A program made the position numbers and the translations under genes. Below the pieces are notes generated by a model. That model saw only the letters and a list, made by a program, of their open reading frames with translations. It had not been told where the DNA came from and ran no database searches. Below, piece by piece: positions 23,401 through 35,030 of a stretch of 64,000 bases of DNA (position 1 is its first letter; every line of letters begins with the position of its first letter). The DNA lies in assembly GCF_954871325.1 (NCBI RefSeq), contig NC_088777.1:7045366-7109365 (forward strand). Direction: 5' to 3'. This DNA comes from Gordionus sp. m RMFG-2023. Taxonomy: Eukaryota > Nematomorpha > Gordioida > Chordodea > Parachordodidae.

Positions 23401-25880
23401 GTGCGTAGATTACTAAACATTACAAATTTTATGATATTTTGATTTTATATTTCAGATAAAATATATCCGAAAATGGCCAAAGTATACTATCCAGCTTACA
23501 AGGCTACGTCTATAGTTGTCGGTATTTTAGCTTTCGTGTTGTTAATGGCTGTTTTGGTTGTTCTGGTATATGTTTATCTTTAATTAATAATATTCATTAT
23601 GTCATTATTTATTGCCAAATATTTACAAAAATTATAACAATCCAAGGATGGTGGTTTTGCCCATTAACTTCATAAGATACTTCATCCAGTCTTTCTTGGA
23701 ACTTTTGTTCAAAATACAGCAACAAAAAAATTATAATAAAAGCAAAAGCTTAAACAATATAAATTGTCTTAATTTAAACTAGGTTGTCATTCATTTAAAA
23801 ATTAGTGTCAAAAATTATCTTCCTTTTTCATACTCAATTAGTTCTGTCTGCACTATCTGGCTTAAGTTTTAACTTTGCAAAATCTCTACCATCTAGCTAA
23901 TATTTCTATTTTATCTATTATCCAAGTTTTTATCTGTTTATATAACCTCCCTCTATTTGGTTCAAGCTAAATTTGATTTTCCTAAAGTTAAAACATGATG
24001 ATTAATTACACAATGATGATTTAGTCCATTATTTTTTTAAAACGCTGCTTGCATATAGTCGATAAAACAACACGATTTTAAAAAACATAAATGGTCTTAA
24101 CTAAATTCTGTTGCTATTCACTTAGGAATTGTTCTTTTTTTTTCTTTGTTTAATTCTGCCGACTCAATATTGTAAGACAGTTTTATCATTGTCAAATCCC
24201 CACTAGCCGAATTCTACCTGCTATTTTTATTTCTATTTTTAAATTTTTGTTTTTATATCTTCTTTCCTTCCGATCTGAGCTTAAACCACTCTAATCTGTT
24301 CCTAATCTTATATTTTATGTATGTAACTTCCATAAATTTATTTTAGCATACTTATTATTTTTACATTTAAATCCCCTACTTAAAATTCTCTTCAGGCTTC
24401 AAAAAGCTCTGAAAGTCTATAGTCTCTAGAATTTAATATCACACCCTCTTTCTCATTGCATTAGCTGTAACTTATCTTTACTTTCAATAATTAACACCCT
24501 TATTTTTCATATTATATAATCAACTTGTAAAGTCTATTCACAACTTTTATTCCTACTTTATCTTTATGTAATACACCTATACTCCACCAGCAAAAGAAAA
24601 TCCTACACCGATCTCGTAGCATTCTCCTCAACATTTTACTGCTCCTCACGTCTCATCTAGTTCTTCAAGCTTCATATTTTTTAACCTCCTTAATTGAACG
24701 TTACTGATAATTAAATAAAAAAATAGCACACTTTAGTAAGCAATTATTCTTTCTACTATCATTATCTTTAAGAGCTCTATCCTAGACACTATTTTGATTT
24801 TCGCAAAATATTTATTACCAGATGCCCACCTTCTTTTATCAAGATTCTATCGACCATGTTTGTAATTGTTATAAAGAATGTGTGGATAAAAATAAAGCTT
24901 ATATATTGAATAAAAAACTATATTCCAAAGAGTTTATATAATTTATTTCTCATCTTCAATAGGTTCTAGCGATAAAACAAACCAAAGAAAACGCGAAACG
25001 TAATTCAGTAGCTGGTTTGTCTTATAAAAAACAGCATATCAATCTTTTGCACAACAAAGATCGCACTGGATTAGATATTGAAACCGTAAAAACCCCAATA
25101 AGAGATCTAAAAGATATACATGAAACTCCCCTTAAAAGCAATAACTTGAACAAATTTTTAAATCATCACAGGTCTAGTGGTAGATACAGCCCAAATAATC
25201 AAAAAAATGAAATATCAGACAAAAAGACTAAATACACAAGTGGGCCACTTCAAGTATCGGCTACTAACATGTTATCTCAAAATAAATTACAAAGTCGCGA
25301 TGTTAGCATGATTAGCAACACTCCGACTGATGCAAAGTTTGATAAATCCGTTCCCCCCTTTCATTCGACATCACAAAAATCGAAAGAGGTATATTTATAT
25401 TTTTACTGGAAATTTTATTTTTTTCAAAATATTTCTCGCCTGAATAATTTTTTTTGTATTTGAAAAAGTAATTTTTAAGCAATTTTTTTAAAACGATATT
25501 CCTTCTATCTTAGATTGAATTACTGTAATCATATCATTTTTTTCTTATACACCCATAATAACCCTTTTTTTATAATATTTATATTATCTGGTGTATAGAA
25601 AATGGGGCTAGATTTAAATTCTTCTATGATTCCAACAACTAAACTTTCTACCAATGAAAGCAAAATGATGGTAGATGAGCAAGACATATATGTTAATATG
25701 CCGAATAAGAATCTGGATAAGTCAAAATCCGCTATTCCCGGCGATATCTCAAATCGAACCAATGACAAAAGCAATAGAAAATCGGAAAAAGATATCAGCC
25801 GATCATCCATAGATTCTAGTGAAATCCTCTCTAATTCTTCCAACAATCCTTCTCCATTTTCAGCTCAAATTAAAAAATAA
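20377..25880 (+). CDS. MUC1-like SEA-domain single-pass membrane mucin (5' end not found)
   Basis: Exons are (tentative) 20377-20472, then 21365-21442, 22156-23072, 23133-23197, 23252-23400, 23456-23565, 24963-25388 and 25599-25880 with TAA. All phases agree. Order in the protein: a Ser/Thr/Asn-rich ectodomain with many N-glycosylation sequons (NST, NGT, NKS, NGS, NIS, NFT); a SEA domain assembled from four exons (FELSFKITDGMNF, LEELYGKKYG, PGSVIVNLNL, NGTHLGGVYAIDN); a short stalk; a transmembrane helix (IVVGILAFVLLMAVLVVL); and a basic/polar cytoplasmic tail of about 230 residues. GSVIV matches the GSVVV autocleavage motif of MUC1-type SEA domains, so cleavage into a non-covalent heterodimer is expected. 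The tail contains IYVNMP, a YxxM motif that binds PI3K p85 SH2 domains in other receptors when phosphorylated. Signal peptide and start are missing from the model. It is divergent from the EAR-repeat gene. Confidence 0.85.
21365..21442 (+). CDS. SEA mucin, exon encoding GLANDGLAG segment
   Basis: Acceptor TTTATAAAG, donor CTTA|GTAATT, phase 1 to 1. Reads LANDGLAGRLVGLSESKDKV then poly-Ser. Phase links it to the next exon as SSSSLIPIKG. Confidence 0.65.
22156..23072 (+). CDS. SEA mucin, main ectodomain exon
   Basis: Acceptor ACATGCAG, donor TCATTG|GTGAAT, phase 1 to 0. About 306 residues rich in Ser, Thr and Asn with many N-x-S/T sites. It ends with the first half of the SEA domain (KKKFELSFKITDGMNFEKDM, SLAYNRTSSIIKSL). 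Confidence 0.88.
23133..23197 (+). CDS. SEA mucin, exon within SEA domain
   Basis: 65-nt exon, acceptor TTTTTAAAG, donor TTTCA|GTAAGG, phase 0 to 2. Encodes LEELYGKKYGKSVISTNDIS, the helix and strand before the cleavage loop. Confidence 0.85.
23252..23400 (+). CDS. SEA mucin, exon with cleavage motif
   Basis: Acceptor GTAATCAAG, donor TATG|GTGCGT, phase 2 to 1. Encodes PGSVIVNLNLETPG, with the GSVIV autocleavage motif, then the C-terminal SEA strands (VILRKDFKDGLINGTHLG). Confidence 0.88.
23456..23565 (+). CDS. SEA mucin, transmembrane exon
   Basis: Acceptor TTATATTTCAG, donor GTTCTG|GTATAT, phase 1 to 0. Encodes stalk residues (YYPAYKAT) and one hydrophobic helix. The next intron (23566-24962, 1.4 kb) shows no other feature. 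Confidence 0.88.
24963..25388 (+). CDS. SEA mucin, cytoplasmic tail exon 1
   Basis: Acceptor TCTTCAATAG, donor AAAGAG|GTATAT, phase 0-0. Begins VLAIKQTKENAKRNS, a stop-transfer-like basic segment just after the membrane helix, then a polar, Lys/Asn-rich tail. Confidence 0.8.
25599..25880 (+). CDS. SEA mucin, terminal exon with YVNM motif
   Basis: Acceptor TGGTGTATAG, 93 codons to TAA. Polar and Ser-rich; contains DEQDIYVNMPNK, a perfect YxxM motif. An AATAAA near 26054 may end the transcript. Confidence 0.82.
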   Translation, partial: KMGLDLNSSMIPTTKLSTNESKMMVDEQDIYVNMPNKNLDKSKSAIPGDISNRTNDKSNRKSEKDISRSSIDSSEILSNSSNNPSPFSAQIKK

Positions 25881-28130
25881 GGGGGTTTATTCCAATAATA
25901 TTTATTTGTTCACGATAGCTAAATTATTAATTAGTCATTTTATAGTAAATTATATTTTTTTTATATTTCGTGTAAATATATTTATCTAATTTCTTTTTTT
26001 AATACTCTTCTAATACATTAATAGTGTTCAATATAAAAATTAACGGGATTACGTAATAAATTTATATTTAAAAAAAAGATTAGTGATAACCTAATAAATT
26101 TAATTTTCATAATAATAATGAATTTTGGGTGACCATTATAATTTTAAGAATAGAAGTTATAATGATTAATTGAATGAATAAAATTATTTCAAATTAACTT
26201 GATTAATACATTTTAATAAAGACAAAATGATAGCCTCACTAGTAAGACTCAAATAAATGAACATATCTTTATTTTTAAATGTGTAAATGTGATTAGTAAG
26301 ACAAACTAAATTGAATAATTCATCATTCGTATCTGTAGGAATAATAAAATTTTTCTATATGTATTATGTTTAATTTATAAGAATAATTCAATTTTTGAAA
26401 AATATTATAAGCAAATATATTAACAAATTTATTAAAATATTTTTATTGCACACCTAATTTTAAACAGAAAGAAAAAAATGATTATAATAATCTGATGATA
26501 AAAGTTGTTTACGAAATTGGAAATGTGTAATAATTTAATTTATAATGCCAAGCCACTTTTCAAGGGTTGCCGTTCTAAATCGTTAAAACAAAAATCGCTA
26601 AAACAAAAATCGCTAAAAATTGGGAACATGGCTTATATCTCCTAGAAAATTTTTAAAGTAAATTTGAAATTAATATTAGTAGATACTAGGGGATTAAATA
26701 CTTGTATTTAAATTAAAAATTTAAAAAAAATCGCTAAAATGGGAGAAATATCATCCAAATTCCCAATTTGATTCCCAAAACTGGCATTGATTTAGAACCT
26801 ATCCCTTTTCAAGGCAAGGAATTTTTCTTATTGGTTAAGACGTGCGGTTTTTTTGACCAAGTTTACTTTTCTATAAAATTACCTGTGGGATTGAGGGATT
26901 GACAGGTTTTCAATAAAAACGACAAATAATTAAATCAAACTAAATAATTTAAAATTCTTAAATTATTCGTTTTATTCTCTAATAAATACATATATATTCG
27001 TAACTATTCGATTCAATTTATTTTTTCCTAATTCAAATTGTATCTTTTCTTTATTTAAGAATATGACTAATATATAATTATTTACTATTAAGTATTATTA
27101 ACATCATTTCCCATCCCATATAAAAATATTTTGTTTGAAAATAAAATACATTTTCAATATAATCTAGTAAATAATTTAAATTTTTTTTAAAAATCATATT
27201 AGAATTTTTTTTTCTTCTTTTTTTAAAATTTATAAATTTAAATATAATAAATCTTCTATTTTTTTTTAGTTTTAAAATATTTTCGGTATTAAAAAAAGAG
27301 GATTCTAAACAACAAACCGGTCATGAAACCTTTAAATGTGTCAGTATGTCTAGATTTAATAGTATCGCTATATCCCATCATAGTTCAGAATTAAGTACGA
27401 ACTTTCTGGCCGGATTTGTATAATTTCATCGCTATTTTTTTAACACGTATATTTATTTTTTTCTTCTATATTCATTATTTTAATAGTTATTAACCGTTAA
27501 TGACTAAATAAAAGAATTACCTAAAAGAGGGATTATAAAACTAAATATATAATAAATACACAGGTGAGGGGGAGTGCTAAAGAAGATTCACCCGTCATCT
27601 CATAGTTTTCATTATTATCACACGTAAAATCAAAATATGGTTGAGAATAATTTCAAAATATTCAGATACCTGCAAAATATTTTATTATTTGTGAATATTA
27701 TTCAATCAAAAAAATGTAATAAAGAATTTTTTAGAGTATTCAATCAAAAAATGTTAATAAGAATTTATTTGATCAAATAAAATGAGAAATAAGATAATTG
27801 TCACAATGAGGCGATTGATCATTGTGTATCAAACCTAAATATAAAAGAAATATATATATAAAAAAGAAATTAATAATAACTAGGAATCACGAAATCATGA
27901 AATCAATTTCATCCTTTATTCAAAATTAAAACATTATCAAATTAACAAAATTATAAAAGTAAAAATAATAAAAAAGATTAATAAAAATAAAAAATAAAAT
28001 ACAAAAAAGTTAATAATTATGAAAGATGTTTTGTATGGTAAAAATTGGCCTTTTTATACTCTTTTCAATCTTCTTATAACTAATATTCATAACTATTCAA
28101 ATATAATATTTTTATCACGTGTTATAATAA
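25881..28130. other. intergenic AT-rich region
   Basis: No supported gene. Contains a short 'aaaatcgctaaaac' tandem block near 26578-26620 and 'attcgtaactattcg' style motifs near 27000. Otherwise very AT-rich simple sequence. Confidence 0.5.
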
Positions 28131-28132
28131 TA

Positions 28133-28208
28133 AATCCAAAAGAATTCTTTATGCAAATTAAATATAAAGTACAACAAAATCCAAAAGAATTCTTTATGCA
28201 AATTAAAT
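28133..28208 (+). repeat. short direct duplication
   Basis: A unit of about 30 bp containing 'ccaaaagaattctttatgca' occurs twice, 45 bp apart. Confidence 0.85.
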
Positions 28209-28235
28209 CTAACATTTATAACAATAATGAAGTAA

Positions 28236-28858
28236 ATAATTGGTATTCATGATTCAAGTTGGAAGTCTTAAGTAATAAAATAATGTTAATAAGAACAAAT
28301 AAAATGAGGAATAAGATAATGAAGTAAATAATTGGTATTCACGATTCAAGTTGGAAGTCTTAAGTAATAAAATATAAATAACAGAACAAATATCTATAAT
28401 AATAATTAATTTGAAATATTCGTCCTCTAGTCGACTCAAATTGACGACACAAGTTCATAGAACTATTCGTCCTCTAGTCTACTTAACTATATAATTTGTA
28501 TTCACGACTCAAGTTGAAAGTTTAAAGAAAAAAAATATAAATAACATAACTAATATCTTAAATAATAATTAATATGAAATATTCTTCCTCTAGTCGATTC
28601 AAGTATATAATTCGTATTCACGACTCAATTTGGAAGTCTAAAGTAAAAAAAATGTAAAAACAAAAAATATCTTAATTAATAATAAATAACTAGAAATATT
28701 CGTCCTCTAGTCGACTCATGTTCATATAACTATTCGTCCTCTAGTCGACTCAAGTATATAATTTTTATTCAAGTCAAGACTCAAGTTGGAAGTCTAAAGT
28801 AAAAAAATGTAAAAAACAAAACTTATTTAATAATAACTTGTGTGAAATATTCGCATAA
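28236..28858 (+). repeat. irregular tandem repeat with TCGTCCTCTAGTCGACTCAA core
   Basis: Units carry 'attcgtcctctagtcgactc', 'tattcacgactcaagttgg' and 'aagtctaaagtaaaaaa' in the same order, with spacing roughly 75-180 bp. The array resumes at 31066-31125 after the pogo-like element, so that element inserted into it. Confidence 0.85.
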
Positions 28859-29306
28859 ATGGCCATGTTTGAAGACTGGCCACCACCCTTTAACTTTTTT
28901 TCTATTGGACCGATTTCTCTCAAAATTAGTCAAAATGTGTATATTTATGATATTTACCTTACCTAAGTTCATTTATTGAATAGAGCAATCCAATATAAAA
29001 ATATTTTATAAAATCTGTTTTTGGTACCTCTTTCTGGAAAAATCACGTTACACATTTTTTTGTTTGGTGAAAAAATTACTAATTTAGATAACTAATATTT
29101 TATATAAATATTATCCTTAGGCATTTAGCATTATTCACACAAAAAATAAGACTTTAAAAGTTTTATTTAATAGACATATAAAGGCGCTTATTAATAATAG
29201 ACAGATGAGTATTGTCTGGCCAGGCATTGACTGGCCAAAATCATACATTCATATTGAAAATTTTTAACTCATTTTTGCAAACTAACAAAAGCATCCAAAA
29301 CAAATA

Positions 29307-30168
29307 AAAATTTATTAATATTAGACAATCATTGTTCACATTGCTCACTAAGATCAATAGATTTTTGCAGAGACAATGGAATAATCCTGCTCACCCTACC
29401 ACCACACTGCTCCCACCTCCCACAAGTTACAACCACTAGATAAATCAGTCTTTGGACCATTTAAAAAATTTTATAATAACAGCATTGACAATTGGATGAG
29501 AAACCATGTAGGCAAATCATTTACCATATATGAAATACCATCAATTATTAAAATGAAGCTTCCTAAAGCTACAACCCCCCAAAATATTCAGAATGGATTT
29601 TTAGCCTGTGGGATATATCCCTTCAACCCTGATATATTCTCTGAAGATAGTTATTTAATATCTAATGATGATGATATGTCAGAATTATCCAATATTCCTC
29701 TGGCAGTGGGAAAATTAGCTTATTGTGATCCTGATGATACAATATAAATTCCACTCTTAGCCCTATGCCTACCACTTCTGATAATGTGTTATGCTTAACA
29801 TCATGTCATCAGCCCAATAATAATTTGAATTCACAATCTATTCTACCTCATCCAATTTTATATAGCAATAATATTATCAAAAAAGACAAGAGGAGAAAGA
29901 AATCAGAAATTTTAACCTCATCACCTTATAAAAAACATAAATTAACAAATATTAAAAAAAACAATAAAAAAAAAATCTAAAGAAAACTAATGATGAGTGG
30001 CTTTGCATAATATGCAAGAAGGCATATTCAAAGAGCAAGAAATGTGAAGAGTGAATTAAATGCCTGCAATGTGAAGAATGGGCCCATACTCAATGTACTA
30101 ATAACAATGATTTATTTGTTTGTTATGTATGTAAAAAAGATACTATAATTGTTTCATTTATAAATTAA
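29307..30168 (+). pseudogene. pogo/Tigger-type DDE transposase remnant with C-terminal zinc-finger-like tail
   Basis: Reads LLILDNHCSHCS then GIILLTLPPHCSH, the region around the second catalytic Asp of DDE_1 transposases. A frameshift near 29410 follows, then LQPLDKSVFGPFKKFYN and NIQNGFLACGIYPFNPDIF, both classic for the family. A second frameshift near 29745 leads to a Lys-rich segment (KKSEILTSSPYKKHK) and a Cys-rich finger (WLCIICKKAYSKSKKCEE, stop, IKCLQCEEWAHTQC, FVCYVCKKD). At least two frameshifts and a TGA (30055 region) make it non-functional. The N-terminal DNA-binding part is missing. Confidence 0.85.
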
Positions 30169-30201
30169 TAAAATGGCTTTCATTATTGTTGTGTATTAAT
30201 A

Positions 30202-30745
30202 ATTGCCTAATTAAGTTTATTAAACATCATGAATGATTAAATTATTAAAAATCACTTTAACATGTAGATAGTTAAGATAATAATTTATATAATTATTAAA
30301 TAGATAGTGATTAATTTTATATTGAAATAAGAATGTTTAACAAAAAGATAATTAAGATATTAATTTATAAAATATTATCATTAAATAGATGATAATAAAT
30401 TTAGATGTTAATACTTATAATTAAATTTTTATTGCCTAAAAATTAAGAAATATTAACATGAAGTATTTCTAATTGTAATATTTCATATTTATAATAAAAT
30501 TCTAAATAATATATTGTCTAACTAAGTTTATTAAACATAAATTTATAAATTGATGAATGATTAAATTATTAAAATAGTCTATTACATGTAGATAATTAAG
30601 ATAATAATTTATAAAGTTATTAAATAGAGAGTGGTTAATTTTATATTGAAATTAAACTGTTTAACAAAAAGATAATTAAGTTATTAATTTATAAAGTATC
30701 ATTAAATGGATGATGAAAAATTTAGATTCTTATACTTATTAAATT
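30202..30745 (+). repeat. direct duplication of about 230 bp inside the transposon
   Basis: 30202-30432 and 30512-30745 match at a shift of about 310 bp (attgcctaattaagtttatt / attgtctaactaagtttatt, 'aacaaaaagataattaag', 'tttaacatgtagata'). The 3' region of the element therefore grew by duplication. Confidence 0.8.
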
Positions 30746-31125
30746 AGTGTATAATTAAATTTTTATATACCTAAAATGAAAAAATATATAAGATAGGTCT
30801 TTTGCAAGTATTTCATAATAAAATTTATGGCCAGTTAACACATAGTATATGGCCAGTCAATACATAGTATGTATTGACTGGCCAGAAAAATAACTTTCAC
30901 ATAACCTCATCTAGCTCATAAACAATTATAGATAGAGCTTTAATTCAAATTTTATTTTAAAGATTAATAATTTGGCTACACATTGATATCGAATTTGTTT
31001 GGTTAAACCCTATTCTTAATACCTTTTTTTCAAAAAAGCAAAAACATGGCCATTAATTAATAATAGATCTGAAATATTCGTCCTCTAATCGACTCACTAA
31101 AGTTCATAAAATGTTCGTCCTCTTG

Positions 31126-34100
31126 TTGGTTTGTTTTGTTTTATTAATTTAAATCAAAAATTTTATTTTAAATTTTCAAATAATAAATAATATAAAGTAT
31201 TAAAAAAAAACGAATATAATATTTTATGTTTTAATATATTTAAAAATGTTTGAAAAATTTATAATAATACTATAAAAAAAAAGAACGGAGATGGTGTGAC
31301 GCAGAGAAACAAAAATGAAAAAGGGACGTAAGTGTTGTCTAGGATAGCTCTTTGGCTAGAAGACTACCATTGAAACTGATATAATTAGCTTTGAGAATCG
31401 CTATGGATAATCGTTGACGAAGAAAAAAACCCTCTCGAGGTTTTTCTGAGAGTTTGCTGATTTGTGATCCTAAGTTTTTGAAAAATGCTAAGGCGAGTTT
31501 GCCGAAGGTGTTAAGAGTGGTTGATATGATTGGGATGAAGCAATAATCGTTCATTATTTCTGTGTATAATTTACTTTTATAAAAATAATAATTTTGTTAA
31601 TTTCTTAATTCCAAGTTTGCTTGGCAAAACTTTATAAATTATTTAGTCTTAAGATTACACTTTTAAACAAAATATATTTTTTTAATCAATACTAACATAG
31701 TATAAAAATTGGTAGAAAACCCTAGAAATGATACTGCAAGAACTGTTAATTTCGAGATATCCATTTTTTTGACTTATTTTTTTCTAAGAACAAAAATAAA
31801 GGTGATAAATATAAAATTATAAATAATGATGAGAAAAGGGTAAGAAATTTTTTAAGAAGAAAATGGTAACGAGAAACTAGGATGGAGAAGGAAAGAAATT
31901 AGAGGGAGGCATGGAAGATTATTCGATGGAAGATATAAAACTTAGGTATGATTAGAATGAATAATCGCGACAGCAATTCTATGTCCTAAAAAAAGAGACT
32001 TAGTCCATTTCGAAACAAAACATTTTTTTAAAAAAAGTGTTTTCTGAGGCACGTTTTTTTACAAATATTTTATACTTCCAAACAACAAATCATTTTTTAT
32101 TATACAGCTGATTTTTTTTATTTAACAAAATATTTTAATAATTAGAAAAGTATATCCCCAAAAAAGGGACCAACTTTAAAGCTAATATAATTTATTAATT
32201 ATAATATAAAAAGCATATAAAGTGCTTACAGGACAAAATTATTTTAAGATAGCCTATACTAGCAGAATAAGCGAACTGATTATTAAAGTTATCTGAGAGA
32301 AAGATGAGACTTAATTCTTAAATTGATTACATTTATTAATATTATTTACCATATAAGTTTTCTATATTTATTAAAAAATTTACAAATATAATGAAATGAC
32401 ATAAATGTAGGCAATAAATATTTTTAATATATACATGTTTTGCAATATTGAATTAAAAGATGATTTTTAGAAAAATTAGAGGGAAAGATATAAAATCTAT
32501 TGATGTTGCTATAAGATAAAGAATAAATCATAAAATGGCATTGCACATAACCAGTAAAAAATTTTCACTATATATAAATAGGCGTAGCCGGGGGAGGTGG
32601 AATGGGGGGGGAGAAATTTTCCCCTTCCTTCAAAAATATATCACTTTTTGTAATATCATTTTAAGCTATTATAAAATATCCTCCCTAGTCTACTCCTTAC
32701 CCCTATCCCCCCAGAAATGTATGCATATATCTTAAACAATAATTTGAAATAAAGAATGAAAAAGTTAATAATATTTTATATTAAAACTAATAACATAAAT
32801 TCATATTTTTTGCACAAAAGGCATTGATATATAAATAAGGCGATGAGCCAAAAATATTATTTAAGAAATGGTTTGTTTTAATATGAATTTTATTATATTT
32901 TTAACAAACTAATAATAAATATATTTTCTATTTGTTTCAGATGATTTATTTCGTACATTTTAAAATGATAATAAGTTGCTTTTATTAAAATAAAACGCCT
33001 ATCTTATAAAAATATTTTCTAGTGTATATTAGCTAAAGAAAATCGGGCAAAAGAGGGTCGGAAGCCAGCCCAAAAGTGGGTCTGCCCCCCCACCCCCCAG
33101 GAATATAAAATTGTTTATAACCTTTCAATAACAACATAATTACCATATTAGCTAAGGTTTGCAATTGTTCTGAGATATTATGGAATAAATATAATATCTG
33201 ATCTGCTAAATATTTTATTTCTAAAATAATGATCATTGATAGTTATCTAATAATTCTATTATAATAATTTTCTTAAATTTATTGAATACCTTATCTTAAT
33301 TTAATAAATGATATATAAATTAATTTTTATATCAAATAATGCTGTCAATTAATTAATTGCATATAAAATGTAGATAAAAGTCTAGTAAACTCAACAAGAC
33401 ATGATGCAAAATCAAACTATTTTTCCTTTTAGCATATAAAATTCACAATTATTTAATACTTTATTTAAGCAAATATCTTTCACCTCGTTTAGAATTATTG
33501 CATAATATAATATTTAAAAAAAACTTGTTCACTTCAATCTTAACACCATTCAATCTTAAAAATTTTAACTTAATCAAGGTTAAGATGATAGTTTTCGTTT
33601 AAAAGTTTGATTTTAGCCTTTTTGGAGTGTAGCGTCTACATGAGCGGGAAGGATACGAACAGTTTGCATCCAAATTTTTTATGAGGGAGATAAAGTTTAA
33701 AGGTAGTAGACTGGGGCTAGGATAAATCAAATGGGGCGTTATCTATTAAATTTTAGAAGAAATAGGTCAAAATGTGTTGTTATAAAATTTAATACTTTTA
33801 TTATAGACCTATTAGAATACAACGATATGGTTAAACATCAACCAATTCTATATATGGCGCAAAATCATAGACATTATTTTTCAAATAAAACTATTTCTTG
33901 ATTGCTTTCCAATATAATTTAAATAAGTTAAAACTCTAACAGTAAACTTATATTCATGGCAAACAATATACAAAATTAAGAAGGGGAGAGGGCGTAGCCC
34001 CTCGCAGCTACTTGTAACCTCCTCTTCAATAAACCCCTGCTGTTATCCTGTATCACGTAAAAATTTTAACCAAATTATGAAATATTTACATGAAAGTACA

Positions 34101-34910
34101 TAAGCTCTAACAAAGGAAAATCCAAAAGATATTTTAGGGCTGTGATTGTGGAGCAGTAGCATAGTCAAGAAAGTGGCTCATAGTTTCTTAAATCTTTATA
34201 GAGCCCGAGTGACATCGATTTATTTTTATTTGCTAATTGAACTTTATTTGCTAATATTTTATTAATTAATTTCTTCTATCTCTTTTTTTAGGAATTAGCT
34301 TTTTTTTGTTTCTATTCCTGAAAATGTTTAAAAAAAGCCTCCATAAGTTAAAAAGCTGCGACACTACTATGAGCAAGAAGAAAAGCCGATATAGAGTCAT
34401 GTTAATTTTACTGAGCCCTATTCTTATTAATGGTGTTAAAAAGCCAGAGTTGGCTCTATTTAAAAAAAAGACCCGATTAAGATTAAATCCAAAATAATAT
34501 TGTGTAGGCTAGGAGATTCCCCTCATACGTGGTGAAAAGTTAGTTTGGACATCTATTTGCCAAATAGTGGTTTATTTATTATTATTTTGGCTAAAATCTT
34601 ATCGGGCCGTTTTAAAAGATCTACACAAATCGTGTTTTTTAACAATTTTGGAATATATTTGCATAAATCTCAATTTTTTGTTCGAGTTATACCTTTAAGA
34701 AATCTAACAGATATGCGATGACTGTATATTAATTATAGCTTAAGGACCTAAATGTATTATGTCAATTTATTTTTGTTTTATGTATGTCACATATATGACA
34801 AATGACAGATTATGCGTTTTTTTATGATAGATCATTTTATATTCAAAAATTATTCAAATAATAAAAATAACTCATACATGGATTATTCTTAGCTTAAGTA
34901 AAAAGATATA
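31126..34910. other. intergenic region upstream of the PIP4K gene
   Basis: No supported gene apart from a possible retroelement fragment at 31339-31554. Short GC-rich patches (32580-32615, 33040-33110, 33980-34040) look like ends of transposon remnants in AT-rich DNA. Confidence 0.5.
31339..31554 (-). pseudogene. possible retroelement C-terminal fragment
   Basis: A 71-codon frame reads CFIPIISTTLNTFGKLALAF then LRQRLSIAILKANYISFNGS. This resembles the tail that follows reverse transcriptase or recombinase regions in metazoan retroelements (FxPxxxTTLGxxG ... QRLSxAIxRxN). No neighbouring coding region remains. Confidence 0.35.
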
Positions 34911-35030
34911 ATGTCTTCAAATATTACGCGTAGTAAAAAGAAAAGAATAAAGGCTGTTTCTCAAAAAGTCAAAATATTTAGAGCAAATGAACCAATTATT
35001 AGCGTTTTCATGTGGGGAATTAATCATACA
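34911..35030 (+). CDS. PIP4K: PIP4K exon 1
   Basis: ATG at 34911, 40 codons, basic N-terminus (SKKKRIK) then [20 protein letters not shown], colinear with the vertebrate N-terminus. Donor ACA|GTATAA, phase 0. Confidence 0.95.

Larger units (their letters stand above)
28859..31053 (+). mobile_element. pogo-like DNA transposon, decayed, about 2.2 kb
   Basis: Ends are perfect 12-bp inverted repeats, ATGGCCATGTTT at 28859 and AAACATGGCCAT ending at 31053. Both sides are flanked by TAA, consistent with TA-type target duplication. Extra TGGCCA motifs occur near both ends (28882, 29217, 30829-30895). The element interrupts the tandem array and holds a broken transposase and an internal duplication. 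Confidence 0.75.

Noticed and set aside
28236-28858. CRISPR-like array
   Set aside because: Repeat and spacer lengths vary widely, spacers are repeated too, and the setting is eukaryotic.
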